64,000 nucleotides of DNA from Terrilactibacillus laevilacticus (GCF_006517395.1 NZ_VDCY01000009.1:1-64000); one strand, 5' to 3'. Shown: positions 37,761-45,989, counted from the first letter of the stretch. Numbers and translations: made by a program. The notes: generated from the sequence alone by a model not told the origin.

Positions 37761-37922
37761 TATAAGAGGTTGTTCAAAAAGTCACCAAATGATAAGGTAC
37801 GAATCCTCGGCGCCCGCTTGTTTTTCCGGTCCTCATGTAGTAAAAATCTACATTCCGGTCCTCAAAACAGCGCCGCCTTGATCTTCTTGCTTCTAATTTG
37901 TCACCTTTTTGAACACGAATTA
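37761..37922. mobile_element. MITE-like element family B, copy 4
   Basis: The shortest copy (about 160 bp), with intact terminal repeats GTTGTTCAAAAAGTCACC and GTCACCTTTTTGAACACG and the internal CCGGTCCTCATGTAG and CAAAACAGCGCCG blocks. It lies between yvyF and flgM and separates genes that are usually co-transcribed. Confidence 0.75.
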
Positions 37923-37978
37923 AAAGAAAACAGCTGAGTTTGCCATGATAAATAGTTATAATGGCTTATAGAAAAAGA

Positions 37979-38007
37979 TTAAACATCGTTAGGGTATTGT
38001 CCGATAC
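37979..38007 (+). promoter_or_regulatory. SigD-like promoter before flgM
   Basis: TTAAA (-35) and TCCGATAC (-10) are separated by 16 nt, one more than the ideal 15. It lies just downstream of the MITE and about 130 nt before flgM. Confidence 0.5.
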
Positions 38008-38141
38008 TATAGATAGACAGTGAAGTTAACGATAACGTGTTCATATTGCTAAGTACTTGAAAATAACAGATGAAGGTCTATATAGAAAATCAAAAAGAAG
38101 GTTAACTATTTAAAGGATTCATTAAGGACGAGGTGAAAAAA

Positions 38142-38417
38142 TTGAAAATCAATGGGTACCATTCGAATCCCATTAATCCTTATCAACATTATTCGCAAAC
38201 AACAAAAAGACTTGCACAAACAAAGCAATCATCGCAAGTGAAAAGTGATCAAGTGAATATTTCTGATGAAGCGAAGAAGTTGCAAGGGATCAAACGATTA
38301 GAAACAGAACGGATGACTAAAGTTAATACGATTAAAGAAAAAATCGAAAACGGAACGTATTCTATTAATACAGATGAAGTGGCTAAAAAAATGCTTTCTT
38401 ATTGGAATAGTAAATAA
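38142..38417 (+). CDS. flgM: Anti-sigma-D factor FlgM
   Basis: A 91-residue protein that binds and inhibits SigD until the hook-basal body is complete. KINGYHSNPINPYQ at the start resembles the Bacillus FlgM N-terminus, and VNISDEAKKLQ plus KVNTIKEKIENGTYSINTDE is the conserved SigD-binding helix region. TTG at 38142 fits that N-terminus and has AGGTGA just upstream; GTG 38133 would overlap the site. Confidence 0.88.
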   Translation: MKINGYHSNPINPYQHYSQTTKRLAQTKQSSQVKSDQVNISDEAKKLQGIKRLETERMTKVNTIKEKIENGTYSINTDEVAKKMLSYWNSK

Positions 38418-38452
38418 GAATGGGTCTTTTTAATGAGGAGGTGGGTCCGAAC

Positions 38453-38947
38453 ATGAAGACGAAAGAAGTCAAAGTGGTCATTGAATCCTTAATTGATGCA
38501 CACGATCAGTTATACGCTTTAGCTGTTAAAAAACTTGAAGCAATAAAAATAGGAGATCATCATGCGGTAAATGAACTGGTTATTCAGGAAAAACCATTGA
38601 TTAAATCTTTAGCACGGTTAGAAAGTCAGCGAGAACAGTTGATCAAACAATCGGCTTTAGAGCTTAATATGGGGGAGCGGGTCTCATTTAGTGAGTGGAT
38701 TACCTTAGTATCGATGAATGAAGAGGATAAAGCCATGTGGGATGCGCTGCATCTAAGACTTGCTGAGAGTGTCTTTAATTTAAAACAAGCCAATGATTTA
38801 AATCAAGAGATGCTAAGGCAGTCGTTACAGTGGATCCAATTGAATTTAAATTTACTGCAGAAAAAGCCAAAGTACTCAAACTACAACAAACCCAGCAGGC
38901 GGTCGGCTTATCAACCAACCCTATCTCGTATTGATTCTAGAGCATAA
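38453..38947 (+). CDS. flgN: Flagellar export chaperone FlgN
   Basis: A 164-residue, largely helical protein predicted to chaperone FlgK and FlgL to the export gate. It has the FlgN-type heptad segments (LIDAHDQLYALAVKKLEAI, QEKPLIKSLARLESQREQL). ATG at 38453 follows GAGGAGGTGG. It lies between flgM and flgK as in Bacillus. Sequence conservation is weak, so the call leans on position. Confidence 0.82.
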   Translation: MKTKEVKVVIESLIDAHDQLYALAVKKLEAIKIGDHHAVNELVIQEKPLIKSLARLESQREQLIKQSALELNMGERVSFSEWITLVSMNEEDKAMWDALHLRLAESVFNLKQANDLNQEMLRQSLQWIQLNLNLLQKKPKYSNYNKPSRRSAYQPTLSRIDSRA

Positions 38948-38961
38948 CTAGGAGGCAACAC

Positions 38962-40431
38962 ATGATTTCGAGTTTTGCAAGTTTAGACATGATGCGCAGG
39001 GCACTATCCGCTCAGCAGCTCGCCATATCTACAACCGGAAATAATATATCGAATGCCAATACAGAAGGCTACTCACGCCAGCGTGTCAATTTAACCGAAT
39101 CGAATGCATTTCCATCGCCTGGAGCCAATGCACCGCATATTCCTGGCCAAATTGGGACAGGTGTTGATGCAACGACCGTTCAGCGCATTCGAGATAGCTT
39201 TGCGGACGATCAATATCGAGCGCAAGCCAACAGTAACGGCTACTGGAGTGCCAAAAGCGATTCATTAAGCCAAATGGAAGACGTCGTGAATGAGCCAAGT
39301 GACACAGGGCTCTCAACCGTGTTAAATAACTTTTGGAATTCATTACAAGACTTGGCCTCAAATCCAGGTAATGATGGACCAAAATCCGTTGTTCTTCAAA
39401 ACGGAAAAACAGTAGCGGATACATTTAACTATTTATCCCATTCGTTAACCGATATTCAAGGTAATTTAAAAGAACAAATTGATGTCTCAACAGATACGAT
39501 TAATTCGATTGCCAGTCAAATTAATGATATCAACAGAGAAATTGGTAAGCTTGAACCAAATGGGCTCGTCGCGAATGATTTATACGATCAACGAGATAAT
39601 TTAGTTGATCAACTATCACAATTAGTCAATGTAAAAGTGACGAGAGTAGAAAGTGGAGGAAATGCCTCTCCAGTGGCAGAAGGAAAATATACAATTGAGA
39701 TAACGGATAAAAGTGGACAAGGCTTTACTCCACCAGCGACATTGGTTGATGGTAGTCATTTGACATTTAACGAGATGTCCACGACATATGGAGGAACTGC
39801 CGCAAATCCAACGGTCACCGTTTCGCTTAACGGACAAACACTTCCCGGAGATCAAATGAACGGAAAACTCCAAGGATTGATTGATAGTTATTCAAAAGAC
39901 TATCCGGAGATGTTAACGAATTTAGACCAGATGGCGAAAACGTTCGGTGATGCGTTTAATGCTGTTTATAAAGGTTGTGCAGGTTATGATGCGTCAGTTG
40001 GCAATTTCTTCAGTGATACGTCATCCGCAGAGAACTTCAAAGTGAATGATAAGTTAACAAAAGCGAACATATCAGCGGGTGCCGTCGGTGGAGCAGCTGA
40101 TGATAACTCTATTGCTCAAAAGCTATCTGATGTCCTTAAAACAGATAAACATGATTTTGAAGGCAACGGTCAAGAAACAACGCTGACTAGTTACCTGCAA
40201 GGAATTATCGGTGATATGGGCGTCGATGCCCAACAAGCAAACCGTATGACGAACAATACCGCTTCACTTATGCAAACGGCTAGCAACAACCGTCAATCAG
40301 TCAGTGGTGTCTCGATCGATGAAGAAATGGTCAATTTAATTCAGTATCAACATTCTTATAGTGCCGCTGCCCGTGTGATGACGACACTGGATGAAATGCT
40401 TGATACCTTGATCAATAGAATGGGAGTGTAA
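38962..40431 (+). CDS. flgK: Hook-filament junction protein FlgK
   Basis: Hook-associated protein 1, 489 aa, exported through the flagellar type III system. The N-terminal rod motif SSFASLDMMRRALSAQQLAI, ISNANTEGYSRQRVN, and the C-terminal SIDEEMVNLIQYQHSYSAAA are diagnostic. ATG follows AGGAGGC. Confidence 0.95.
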   Translation: MISSFASLDMMRRALSAQQLAISTTGNNISNANTEGYSRQRVNLTESNAFPSPGANAPHIPGQIGTGVDATTVQRIRDSFADDQYRAQANSNGYWSAKSDSLSQMEDVVNEPSDTGLSTVLNNFWNSLQDLASNPGNDGPKSVVLQNGKTVADTFNYLSHSLTDIQGNLKEQIDVSTDTINSIASQINDINREIGKLEPNGLVANDLYDQRDNLVDQLSQLVNVKVTRVESGGNASPVAEGKYTIEITDKSGQGFTPPATLVDGSHLTFNEMSTTYGGTAANPTVTVSLNGQTLPGDQMNGKLQGLIDSYSKDYPEMLTNLDQMAKTFGDAFNAVYKGCAGYDASVGNFFSDTSSAENFKVNDKLTKANISAGAVGGAADDNSIAQKLSDVLKTDKHDFEGNGQETTLTSYLQGIIGDMGVDAQQANRMTNNTASLMQTASNNRQSVSGVSIDEEMVNLIQYQHSYSAAARVMTTLDEMLDTLINRMGV

Positions 40432-40437
40432 TAGAGG

Positions 40438-41331
40438 ATGAGAATTACACAGGGTATGTTAAGTGGTAATATCTTAACTCAGCTCAGCAAAGGCTATGGA
40501 AAAATTGCTGACTACCAGCAGCAACTCGCTAGTGGAAAGAAAATCACACGTCCTTCCCAAGATCCTGTTGTCGCAGCGCTCGGAATTGGGTATCGGGCGG
40601 ACACTTCCGCCGTTGATCAATATCAACGGAATGTGACGGATGGCTATAAGTGGCTGGATAGTTCGGATAGTGCATTGTCTCAAACGGATGACGTTCTTAA
40701 TCGTATCAGGGAGTTAACCGTTCAAGCAAGTAATGATACCAATACTACAGATGATCGTAATAGTATTAAACAAGAAATTGACCAAATGAAACAGCAGCTT
40801 GTCACAATTGGGAATTCGCAAATTGGAGAGCGTTATATTTTTAACGGAAACAATTCAAGTGTGGCCCCTATAACGGTAGATTCGTCAGGAAAGGTAACTG
40901 TTAATAATGGAACGAACAATGCGCCAGTCAATATTGATGTTAACCACGGCGTTAAAATTCAGATTAATGTTGATCCACAGAGCGTTTTTAATCAGAAGCT
41001 ATTCGATGACATTGATGATTTAGAAAGTGCTCTAACAGATGGTCATACGTCAGGCGATCAGATAGGTGATTTTCTAGCAAAGATCGATGATCATCTTAAT
41101 CATGTAGCTGGTACGCAAGCAGACCTAGGAGCAAAGATGAATCGTATGGATTTAATCCAGAATCGTTTGGCCGTTCAAAAAGAAGACGCTGAAAAGATCA
41201 TGTCGTCAAATGAAGATGCTGACTTCGAATCGACAGTCATCAATTTAACAACTCAGCAATCAGTTTATAATGCCGCTCTTTCTGTAGGAGCCAAAATGAT
41301 GCAACCGACCCTTGTTGAGTTTATAAAATAA
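40438..41331 (+). CDS. flgL: Hook-filament junction protein FlgL
   Basis: Hook-associated protein 3, 297 aa, flagellin-like at both ends (RITQGMLSGNILTQLSKGY; FESTVINLTTQQSVYNAALS). It starts 6 nt after the flgK stop with AGAGG upstream. A terminator at 41350 follows. Confidence 0.95.
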   Translation: MRITQGMLSGNILTQLSKGYGKIADYQQQLASGKKITRPSQDPVVAALGIGYRADTSAVDQYQRNVTDGYKWLDSSDSALSQTDDVLNRIRELTVQASNDTNTTDDRNSIKQEIDQMKQQLVTIGNSQIGERYIFNGNNSSVAPITVDSSGKVTVNNGTNNAPVNIDVNHGVKIQINVDPQSVFNQKLFDDIDDLESALTDGHTSGDQIGDFLAKIDDHLNHVAGTQADLGAKMNRMDLIQNRLAVQKEDAEKIMSSNEDADFESTVINLTTQQSVYNAALSVGAKMMQPTLVEFIK

Positions 41332-41349
41332 TTACATAGAGAAGTTAAG

Positions 41350-41374
41350 GTCCCATTCTTATGGGGCTTTTTTA
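41350..41374 (+). terminator. Terminator after flgL
   Basis: GTCCCAT pairs with ATGGGGC (one wobble), followed by T6. Confidence 0.75.
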
Positions 41375-41475
41375 TAAGATAGGGTAAGTTAGGAATTAGT
41401 GGAAATTTAAGAAAAGGTCAATAACATAAAGACAAATATCACCTAAGTTCCTAATACAAGAGGAGTGAAAAAGTT

Positions 41476-42051
41476 ATGGCAAGTATTCCTCATATAGAGA
41501 TGCATCAAGTTTACGGACGGATAGGTATTCGGCGACATGATGCAACTTTGCAAATAGAGCAAAAACAAGCTGTACAATTGATTCAGCAACCTAAAGCTGA
41601 TATGAACATTCAGCGGGAACCAGCACGGGTACTGATAGATCAGACGGAGGCTTGGCATAATCTTGATTTGAAATCTGCTCGTGTAAGAATAGCAGAAGCA
41701 GCTCAAGCTGGACGTCAAGCAATCTTTGAAGGAATAGCAAGACGAGCTGCTGAAGGTGATGAATTAATGCATATTGAACGAGGCGGGAATCCCATCGCTG
41801 AACAAGCGATACGACATGGAATGAAGGACCATCACTTTGACACGGGACATATTCCACCCTCTGAAGCAGTCAAAATAAGCGGTGACGCAGGTAAATTAAC
41901 AATAGATTGGAAAACTCATGCTCCGAAAATTGATGTTGAGCTCAATCCGCCGAAAATCACATCAGAACCAGGATCGGTGCAAATCTTCATGGAGCAATAC
42001 CCGTCACTTTCATTTGAAGCCAAAGGCTTATACGTTGATGAGAAAGGATAA
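41476..42051 (+). CDS. DUF6470 protein (YviE-like)
   Basis: A 191-residue protein of unknown function encoded between flgL and fliW in Bacillus-type clusters. It has the family's opening (IEMHQVYGRIGIR), an Ala/Glu-rich middle (ARVRIAEAAQAGRQAIFEGI) and a C-terminal beta-rich part with WKTHAPKIDVELNPP. ATG follows AGAGGAGTG. Six bases separate it from fliW. Confidence 0.8.
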   Translation: MASIPHIEMHQVYGRIGIRRHDATLQIEQKQAVQLIQQPKADMNIQREPARVLIDQTEAWHNLDLKSARVRIAEAAQAGRQAIFEGIARRAAEGDELMHIERGGNPIAEQAIRHGMKDHHFDTGHIPPSEAVKISGDAGKLTIDWKTHAPKIDVELNPPKITSEPGSVQIFMEQYPSLSFEAKGLYVDEKG

Positions 42052-42057
42052 AAAACA

Positions 42058-42495
42058 ATGAATATAGAAACGAAATATTTTGGTAAACAAGCGATTCATG
42101 AAAACGAAATTATATCATTTCCTCAAGGCATTCCAGGATTTTTAGAAGAAAAAGCTTTCATTATTCAACCCTTTGGCGAAGCCTTTTTTATTTTGCAATC
42201 AATAAAAGATCCTCAAGTGGCTTTTGTCGTAACGTCCCCCTTTATTTACTTTAAAGACTACGAAGTTGATCTACCAGATCCATTAATTGAACAACTAGAA
42301 ATAAATGATGCAAAAGAAGTTGGTGTTTTTGTTATTGTTCATATTCATGACCCATTTAAAGATTCCACAGTTAATTTAAAAGCTCCCATTATTATTAATC
42401 AAAGAAAACAAATTGGTAAACAGTATATTATCAACGATACAACATACAAAACAAGACAACGCTTGACACCTCTAAAAACGGAGGGGATAAAATAA
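42058..42495 (+). CDS. fliW: Flagellar assembly factor FliW
   Basis: A 145-residue cytoplasmic protein that binds free flagellin or CsrA, relieving CsrA repression of hag when flagellin is exported. Family motifs: [26 protein letters not shown] and [21 protein letters not shown] follows AAAGGA. It is coupled to csrA by an ATGA-type overlap. Confidence 0.94.
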   Translation: MNIETKYFGKQAIHENEIISFPQGIPGFLEEKAFIIQPFGEAFFILQSIKDPQVAFVVTSPFIYFKDYEVDLPDPLIEQLEINDAKEVGVFVIVHIHDPFKDSTVNLKAPIIINQRKQIGKQYIINDTTYKTRQRLTPLKTEGIK

Positions 42496-42728
42496 TGCTT
42501 GTTCTCACGAGAAAACTTGGAGAAGCAATAAAAATAGGAGATCATATAGAAATTAAGATTGTTGCTATCGACGGAGATCAAATCAAACTCGGCATTGAAG
42601 CTCCGAAAGATGTGGATATTTATCGAAAAGAAGTATTTGATGCGATACTTGAAGAAAATAATCTAGCAGCTCAAACAACTGTCCCAAATGATCTCATAAA
42701 AATGATAAAAACGATAAAAAAAGACTAA
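42495..42728 (+). CDS. csrA: Carbon storage regulator CsrA
   Basis: A 77-residue dimeric RNA-binding repressor of hag translation. It has [33 protein letters not shown] with the RNA-contacting Arg, and a variable charged tail. The ATG overlaps the fliW stop. A matching CsrA hairpin lies in the hag leader just downstream. Confidence 0.95.
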   Translation: MLVLTRKLGEAIKIGDHIEIKIVAIDGDQIKLGIEAPKDVDIYRKEVFDAILEENNLAAQTTVPNDLIKMIKTIKKD

Positions 42729-42752
42729 ACATCATGAAATCCTTGACGATAT
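42725..42752 (+). promoter_or_regulatory. SigD promoter of hag
   Basis: CTAAA (42725-42729), exactly 15 nt, then GACGATAT (42745-42752); one mismatch to GCCGATAT. It overlaps the csrA stop codon. Confidence 0.8.
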
Positions 42753-42763
42753 ATAAAACGTAG

Positions 42764-42792
42764 CAAGCAACAGGGACGGCCGCCCTATTGCT
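42764..42792 (+). promoter_or_regulatory. Hairpin in the hag leader
   Basis: AAGCAA.AGGG pairs with CCCT.TTGCTT, with a loop containing GGAC. It could be a second CsrA contact or a stability element. Confidence 0.4.
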
Positions 42793-42804
42793 TATACAAT
42801 AAAA

Positions 42805-42818
42805 GCACAAGGATGTGC
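42805..42818 (+). promoter_or_regulatory. CsrA-binding hairpin in the hag leader
   Basis: GCACA-AGGA-TGTGC: a perfect 5-bp stem presenting the GGA in the loop, within ACAAGGATGT, the CsrA consensus. The hag ribosome site AAGGAGG (42832-42838) is a second possible contact, as in B. subtilis. fliW and csrA lie just upstream. Confidence 0.8.
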
Positions 42819-42848
42819 GATCAAAAAACTCAAGGAGGAAACAAAACA

Positions 42849-44857
42849 ATGATTATCAATCATAATATTGCGGCATTGAACACTTATCGTCAGTTGAATA
42901 GCGCTTCAAATGCACAAAGTAAATCAATGGAGAAATTATCTTCAGGTATGCGTATTAACAAAGCTGGAGATGATGCGGCAGGTCTAGCAATCTCTGAAAA
43001 AATGCGTGGGCAGATTCGTGGATTAGACCAAGCTGGGCGTAATGCACAAGATTCAATTTCTATGATACAAACTGCTGAAGGAGCATTAAACGAAACTCAT
43101 GACATACTTCAACGTATGCGTGAATTGGCTGTCCAAGCAGGTAATGATACTAATACAACATCTGACCGTGGAGAGATTCAAAAAGAAATTAACCAGTTAA
43201 CAAGTGAAGTTAACCGAATTGGTAATACAACTGAATTTAATGGTCAAAAACTTTTAAATGCAACAGCGGGCACAGTAACTGCAGGAGCAGCTGGAACTGC
43301 TGCAACAGCTGGTAACTACACATTAAATATTGATGCTCAGTTTGCTGCTAACGATACTATTACAGTTGATGGAGTTGCCTTTACTGCAAAATCTTCAGGA
43401 GCCACAGGTAACGAATTTAATATCGGTACAGATGCAAATGCTCAAGCAACTAACTTAGCAACAGCATTATCGGCAAACGCAACGCTGAGTGCTAAATATA
43501 CATTTGCTGCAAGTGGTTCTAACATTACCGTTGTACAAAAGGCTGGAAGCGAATCTTCAACAGCGCCAACTCTTGCGGACTCTTCAGGTACAGTAAATAC
43601 TTCTGTAGGAACGAACACAGCTGGAGCAGCTGCAGTTGCAGCAACTGCAGCAAAATCATCATTCAGCTCTCAAATTGGTGCTAATGAAAACCAAACTATG
43701 ACTCTTGATTTTACTGATATGCGTGCGGCAGCACTTGGAATTACTGGAACTGGAGCTAATTTCACTGGAAGTGCAACTGTAACAGATGGTACAAACAACA
43801 CAGCTAACGAAAATGCATTGGATGTATCTACATCTGCAAAAGCAGGTAACGCTGTTACTGCAATTCAAAGTGCAATTGATAAAGTATCTGCTGAACGTTC
43901 AAAACTAGGTGCAAACCAAAACCGATTAGAACACACAATCAACAACTTAGGAACATCTTCTGAAAACCTAACTGCTGCGGAATCTCGTATCCGTGACGTA
44001 GATTATGCTTTAGCTGCTTAAAAGCAGTGACAAGCGCAGTCGTCCTAGCTGGTAACGGCTAGAGATTATAATCGGGTGAATTGCTGGAAAACCCTTAGAG
44101 TTTTTCTTACCACAACGTAGTTGGAAACGACAGGCGTGACGGTTTAAAAAAAGAAAAGATTTGGGCAATCAGCAGCCAAGCTCCTGTCTCGAAAGAGTGG
44201 AGAAGGTTCAACGACTAGGATAGACCATCTACGGCGAAAGTTATGATGATGAAATCCATAGGTGAAACAATGTATCATCAGCATTGTGAATCCGAAGTGC
44301 CCGGCCCCTACTAGAAAATTATGAGGGTGAAGATATAGTCTGGTCATTTATGAAAGTAAATGTTCGCACGATGGCGAAAGAAATGATGAACCAAACTAAG
44401 AACTCTATTCTTTCTCAAGCAGCACAAGCAATGTTGGCTCAATCTAATCAAATGCCTCAAGGAGTATTACAACTCTTGAGATAATTGATGAGAAGGGCGT
44501 CCAGTTTGGTAACGAACTGGAGGATAACTGGGTGAATTGCTGGAACTTCCTAAAGCTTCATCAACCACAATGTAACTGGAAACGGTCAGCGTGATGGTTT
44601 GAAAATGATGAAGATGAAACAATGGATAATCAGCAGCCAAGCTCCTGTGAGGAAACTTTGGAGAAGGTCCAACGACTAGAGAACACGGTCTAAAGCAAAA
44701 GCAATGACTATGAATCTCGTAGGGCAGCAAGTGCTGTTCGAAGTGCCCAGCTCCATGAAAAACATGGATGAAGATATAGTCTATTCTGTGACCGAAAGGC
44801 ATAGTGGCAAAGCAAGCCAACCAACAACCACAAGGAGTTCTTCAACTTCTTCGTTAA
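42849..44857 (+). CDS. hag: Flagellin, split by two group I introns
   Basis: Filament subunit. Exon 1 is 42849-44003 (385 codons, MIINHNIAALNTYRQL to RIRDVD), exon 2 44371-44439 (MAKEMMNQTK to AMLA), exon 3 44813-44857 (QANQQPQGVLQLLR, stop). The joined product is 422 aa with a normal flagellin C-terminus; without splicing of intron 1 translation stops five codons into the intron. Residues of roughly 140-340 form the variable Ala/Thr-rich surface domain. ATG at 42849 follows AAGGAGG. Control: SigD promoter plus CsrA/FliW. Exon borders are inferred from protein continuity and the U / terminal-G rule, not proven. Confidence 0.88.
44004..44370 (+). ncRNA. Group I intron 1 in hag (367 nt)
   Basis: The group I core is clear: P4 TGCTG (44082-44086) with CAGCA (44170-44174), the AGCAGCCAAG stretch, P7 GACTA (44213-44217) with TAGTC (44336-44340), and AAGATATAGTC before the 3' end. 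P2 CTAGC/GCTAG and a P9 hairpin (CATTTA/TAAATG) fit too. The preceding base is T and the last base G. There is no homing endonuclease. A hairpin at 44014-44027 carries the in-frame stop. I could not draw a convincing P1, so the 5' border may shift by a few bases. Confidence 0.85.
44440..44812 (+). ncRNA. Group I intron 2 in hag (373 nt)
   Basis: Closely related to intron 1: P2 CCAGTT/AACTGG, P4 TGCTG (44538-44542) with CAGCA (44631-44635), the shared AATCAGCAGCCAAGCTCCTG block, P7 GACTA (44674-44678) with TAGTC (44777-44781), and a GAAA-capped P9. It interrupts a different codon position from intron 1. Its first 45 nt (44440-44484) encode QSNQMPQGVLQLLR and a stop, imitating exon 3. A hairpin CTCAA.GAGT/ACTC.TTGAG lies at 44456-44480. 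Whether it splices today is untested. Confidence 0.8.
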
Positions 44858-44870
44858 TTTTAATTTGTAG

Positions 44871-44900
44871 AAGAGTTGGCAATTATGCCAACTCTTTTTT
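44871..44900 (+). terminator. Terminator after hag
   Basis: AAGAGTTGGCA pairs with TGCCAACTCTT, followed by T6. Confidence 0.85.
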
Positions 44901-44906
44901 AACTAA

Positions 44907-45023
44907 TTAAAATTCTTTACGTATTGGTTTTGGCTTTTGATATTTAATAAAACCAACTTTTGTAGCTTTTTTCTTAGGCTTACTCGTTTTAAAACCATCT
45001 AAAATTGCTCGTATAATCCTCAT
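44907..45023 (-). CDS. 38-residue basic microprotein
   Basis: Convergent with hag. The ribosome site GAGAGGAGG lies about 7 nt before ATG, as good as any in the window. The protein is strongly basic: a short amphipathic start (RIIRAILDGFK) then KPKKKATK and QKPKPIRKEF. I do not recognise a family. The composition suggests nucleic-acid or ribosome contact, but this is a guess. It marks the left edge of the accessory island. Confidence 0.5.
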   Translation of the reverse strand: MRIIRAILDGFKTSKPKKKATKVGFIKYQKPKPIRKEF

Positions 45024-45262
45024 TTAAGAACCTCCTCTCTAAATTTTCTAGTTTAATTGTAAATGATGTTGAATTAATTTTCACATGCGCATAATGATAG
45101 TCAGCTTAGTACTTAAGCTATTTCATATTGTATAAGATTATATTCTACGGATATTCGTACATTTTCTTAAGAATGCTTCGTTCTTTTGTAAAATCGAAGT
45201 AAATGAAAGAATAAGCATATATCATAATATTGAACATACATGTACATGATGTTCATCAAATT

Positions 45263-45295
45263 AGGGCTTCTCTTTTCGGAGAGAAGTCCTTTTTC
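45263..45295 (+). terminator. Terminator upstream of the radC-like remnant
   Basis: AGGGCTTCTCT pairs with AGAGAAGTCCT, followed by T5. No gene ends here on the plus strand; 45024-45262 is AT-rich and otherwise empty, so it may end a lost gene or a short RNA. Confidence 0.6.
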
Positions 45296-45318
45296 TATTT
45301 GGAGGAGGAATCGTAATC

Positions 45319-45770
45319 CTGAAAAATCAATCTACAAAACGTGTAAACATTGTTAGCCTAAAGCTAGTGAAGGAATCGAGCATGCTTTACAAGAATCGTT
45401 GAGTACGAAGCCCAGAAGATGGATACCAATTGTTGAAGCAGTTCTTAGTAGATGTGGATAGGGAATATTTGTCGTTGTTTGTTTGAACACAAAGAATTAG
45501 CCAACAGCCAATAACATCTGTCACATTGGAAGCCTAAAAGCAAGCATTGTACATCCAAGGGAGTGCTTTAAGCCACCCATTTTGAGTAATGCCGCATCAA
45601 TCCTTGTAGGTCATAACCATCCCAGCGGCAAAAGCGCTGAAAGTAAGGAAGATGTGGAGGTGACTAAAAGATTAGTTGAAGCAGGTAGAATCATTGGCAT
45701 TGACGTTCTTGACCATATCTTGCTGGGCGATGGGGAGTACGTTTCGTTCAAGGAAAAAGGCTACATTTGA
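45319..45770 (+). pseudogene. Broken radC-like JAB/MPN+ gene
   Basis: A GGAGGAGG site precedes a frame reading KRVNIVSLKLVKESSMLYKNR, then a TGA, then VRSPEDGYQLL in the same frame. A frameshift near 45490 leads to the intact C-terminal part [34 protein letters not shown] (the metal HxH...D motif) and [16 protein letters not shown]. RadC fragments of this type are common on mobile elements. The active-site half remains open, so a short product from an internal start is possible but unlikely. Confidence 0.75.
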
Positions 45771-45784
45771 GAGGGGAAGATAAG

Positions 45785-45928
45785 ATGATGTATTTGGACT
45801 GGTTTGCAGAAACAATGAAAAAGACGTTTAATATTGAAGTTAAAAAAGAAGATGTAGGCTATGAAGCATATGATTTCTATCATGAAGAATTTAAAGTGGA
45901 CTTATTTAATAGGATAGGTCCGTTTTGA
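45785..45928 (+). CDS. Small hypothetical protein (47 aa)
   Basis: ATG ATG follows GAGGGGAAG at the end of the radC-like remnant. The product is acidic/aromatic (MYLDWFAETMKKTF, EDVGYEAYDFYHEEF). No family recognised. Real by ribosome site and codon use, but short. Confidence 0.45.
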   Translation: MMYLDWFAETMKKTFNIEVKKEDVGYEAYDFYHEEFKVDLFNRIGPF

Positions 45929-45989
45929 TTTGCTTATATGCAGGTTGTTTGATATTGTTAAACCTGTACAAAAGCATGGAGGGATCGCA

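Noticed and set aside
37740-37937. 65-codon open frame after yvyF
   Set aside because: Spans family B element copy 4; coding sense is accidental.
44004-44500. Exact P1 helices and U.G pairs of the hag introns
   Set aside because: I tried the 5' exon ends against the sequences upstream of P2 and found no pairing of six or more bases with a U.G at the proposed sites, so I left P1 undefined.
44704-44910. 68-codon open frame overlapping the end of hag
   Set aside because: It runs through the P7-P9 part of intron 2 in another frame; not an intron-encoded endonuclease.
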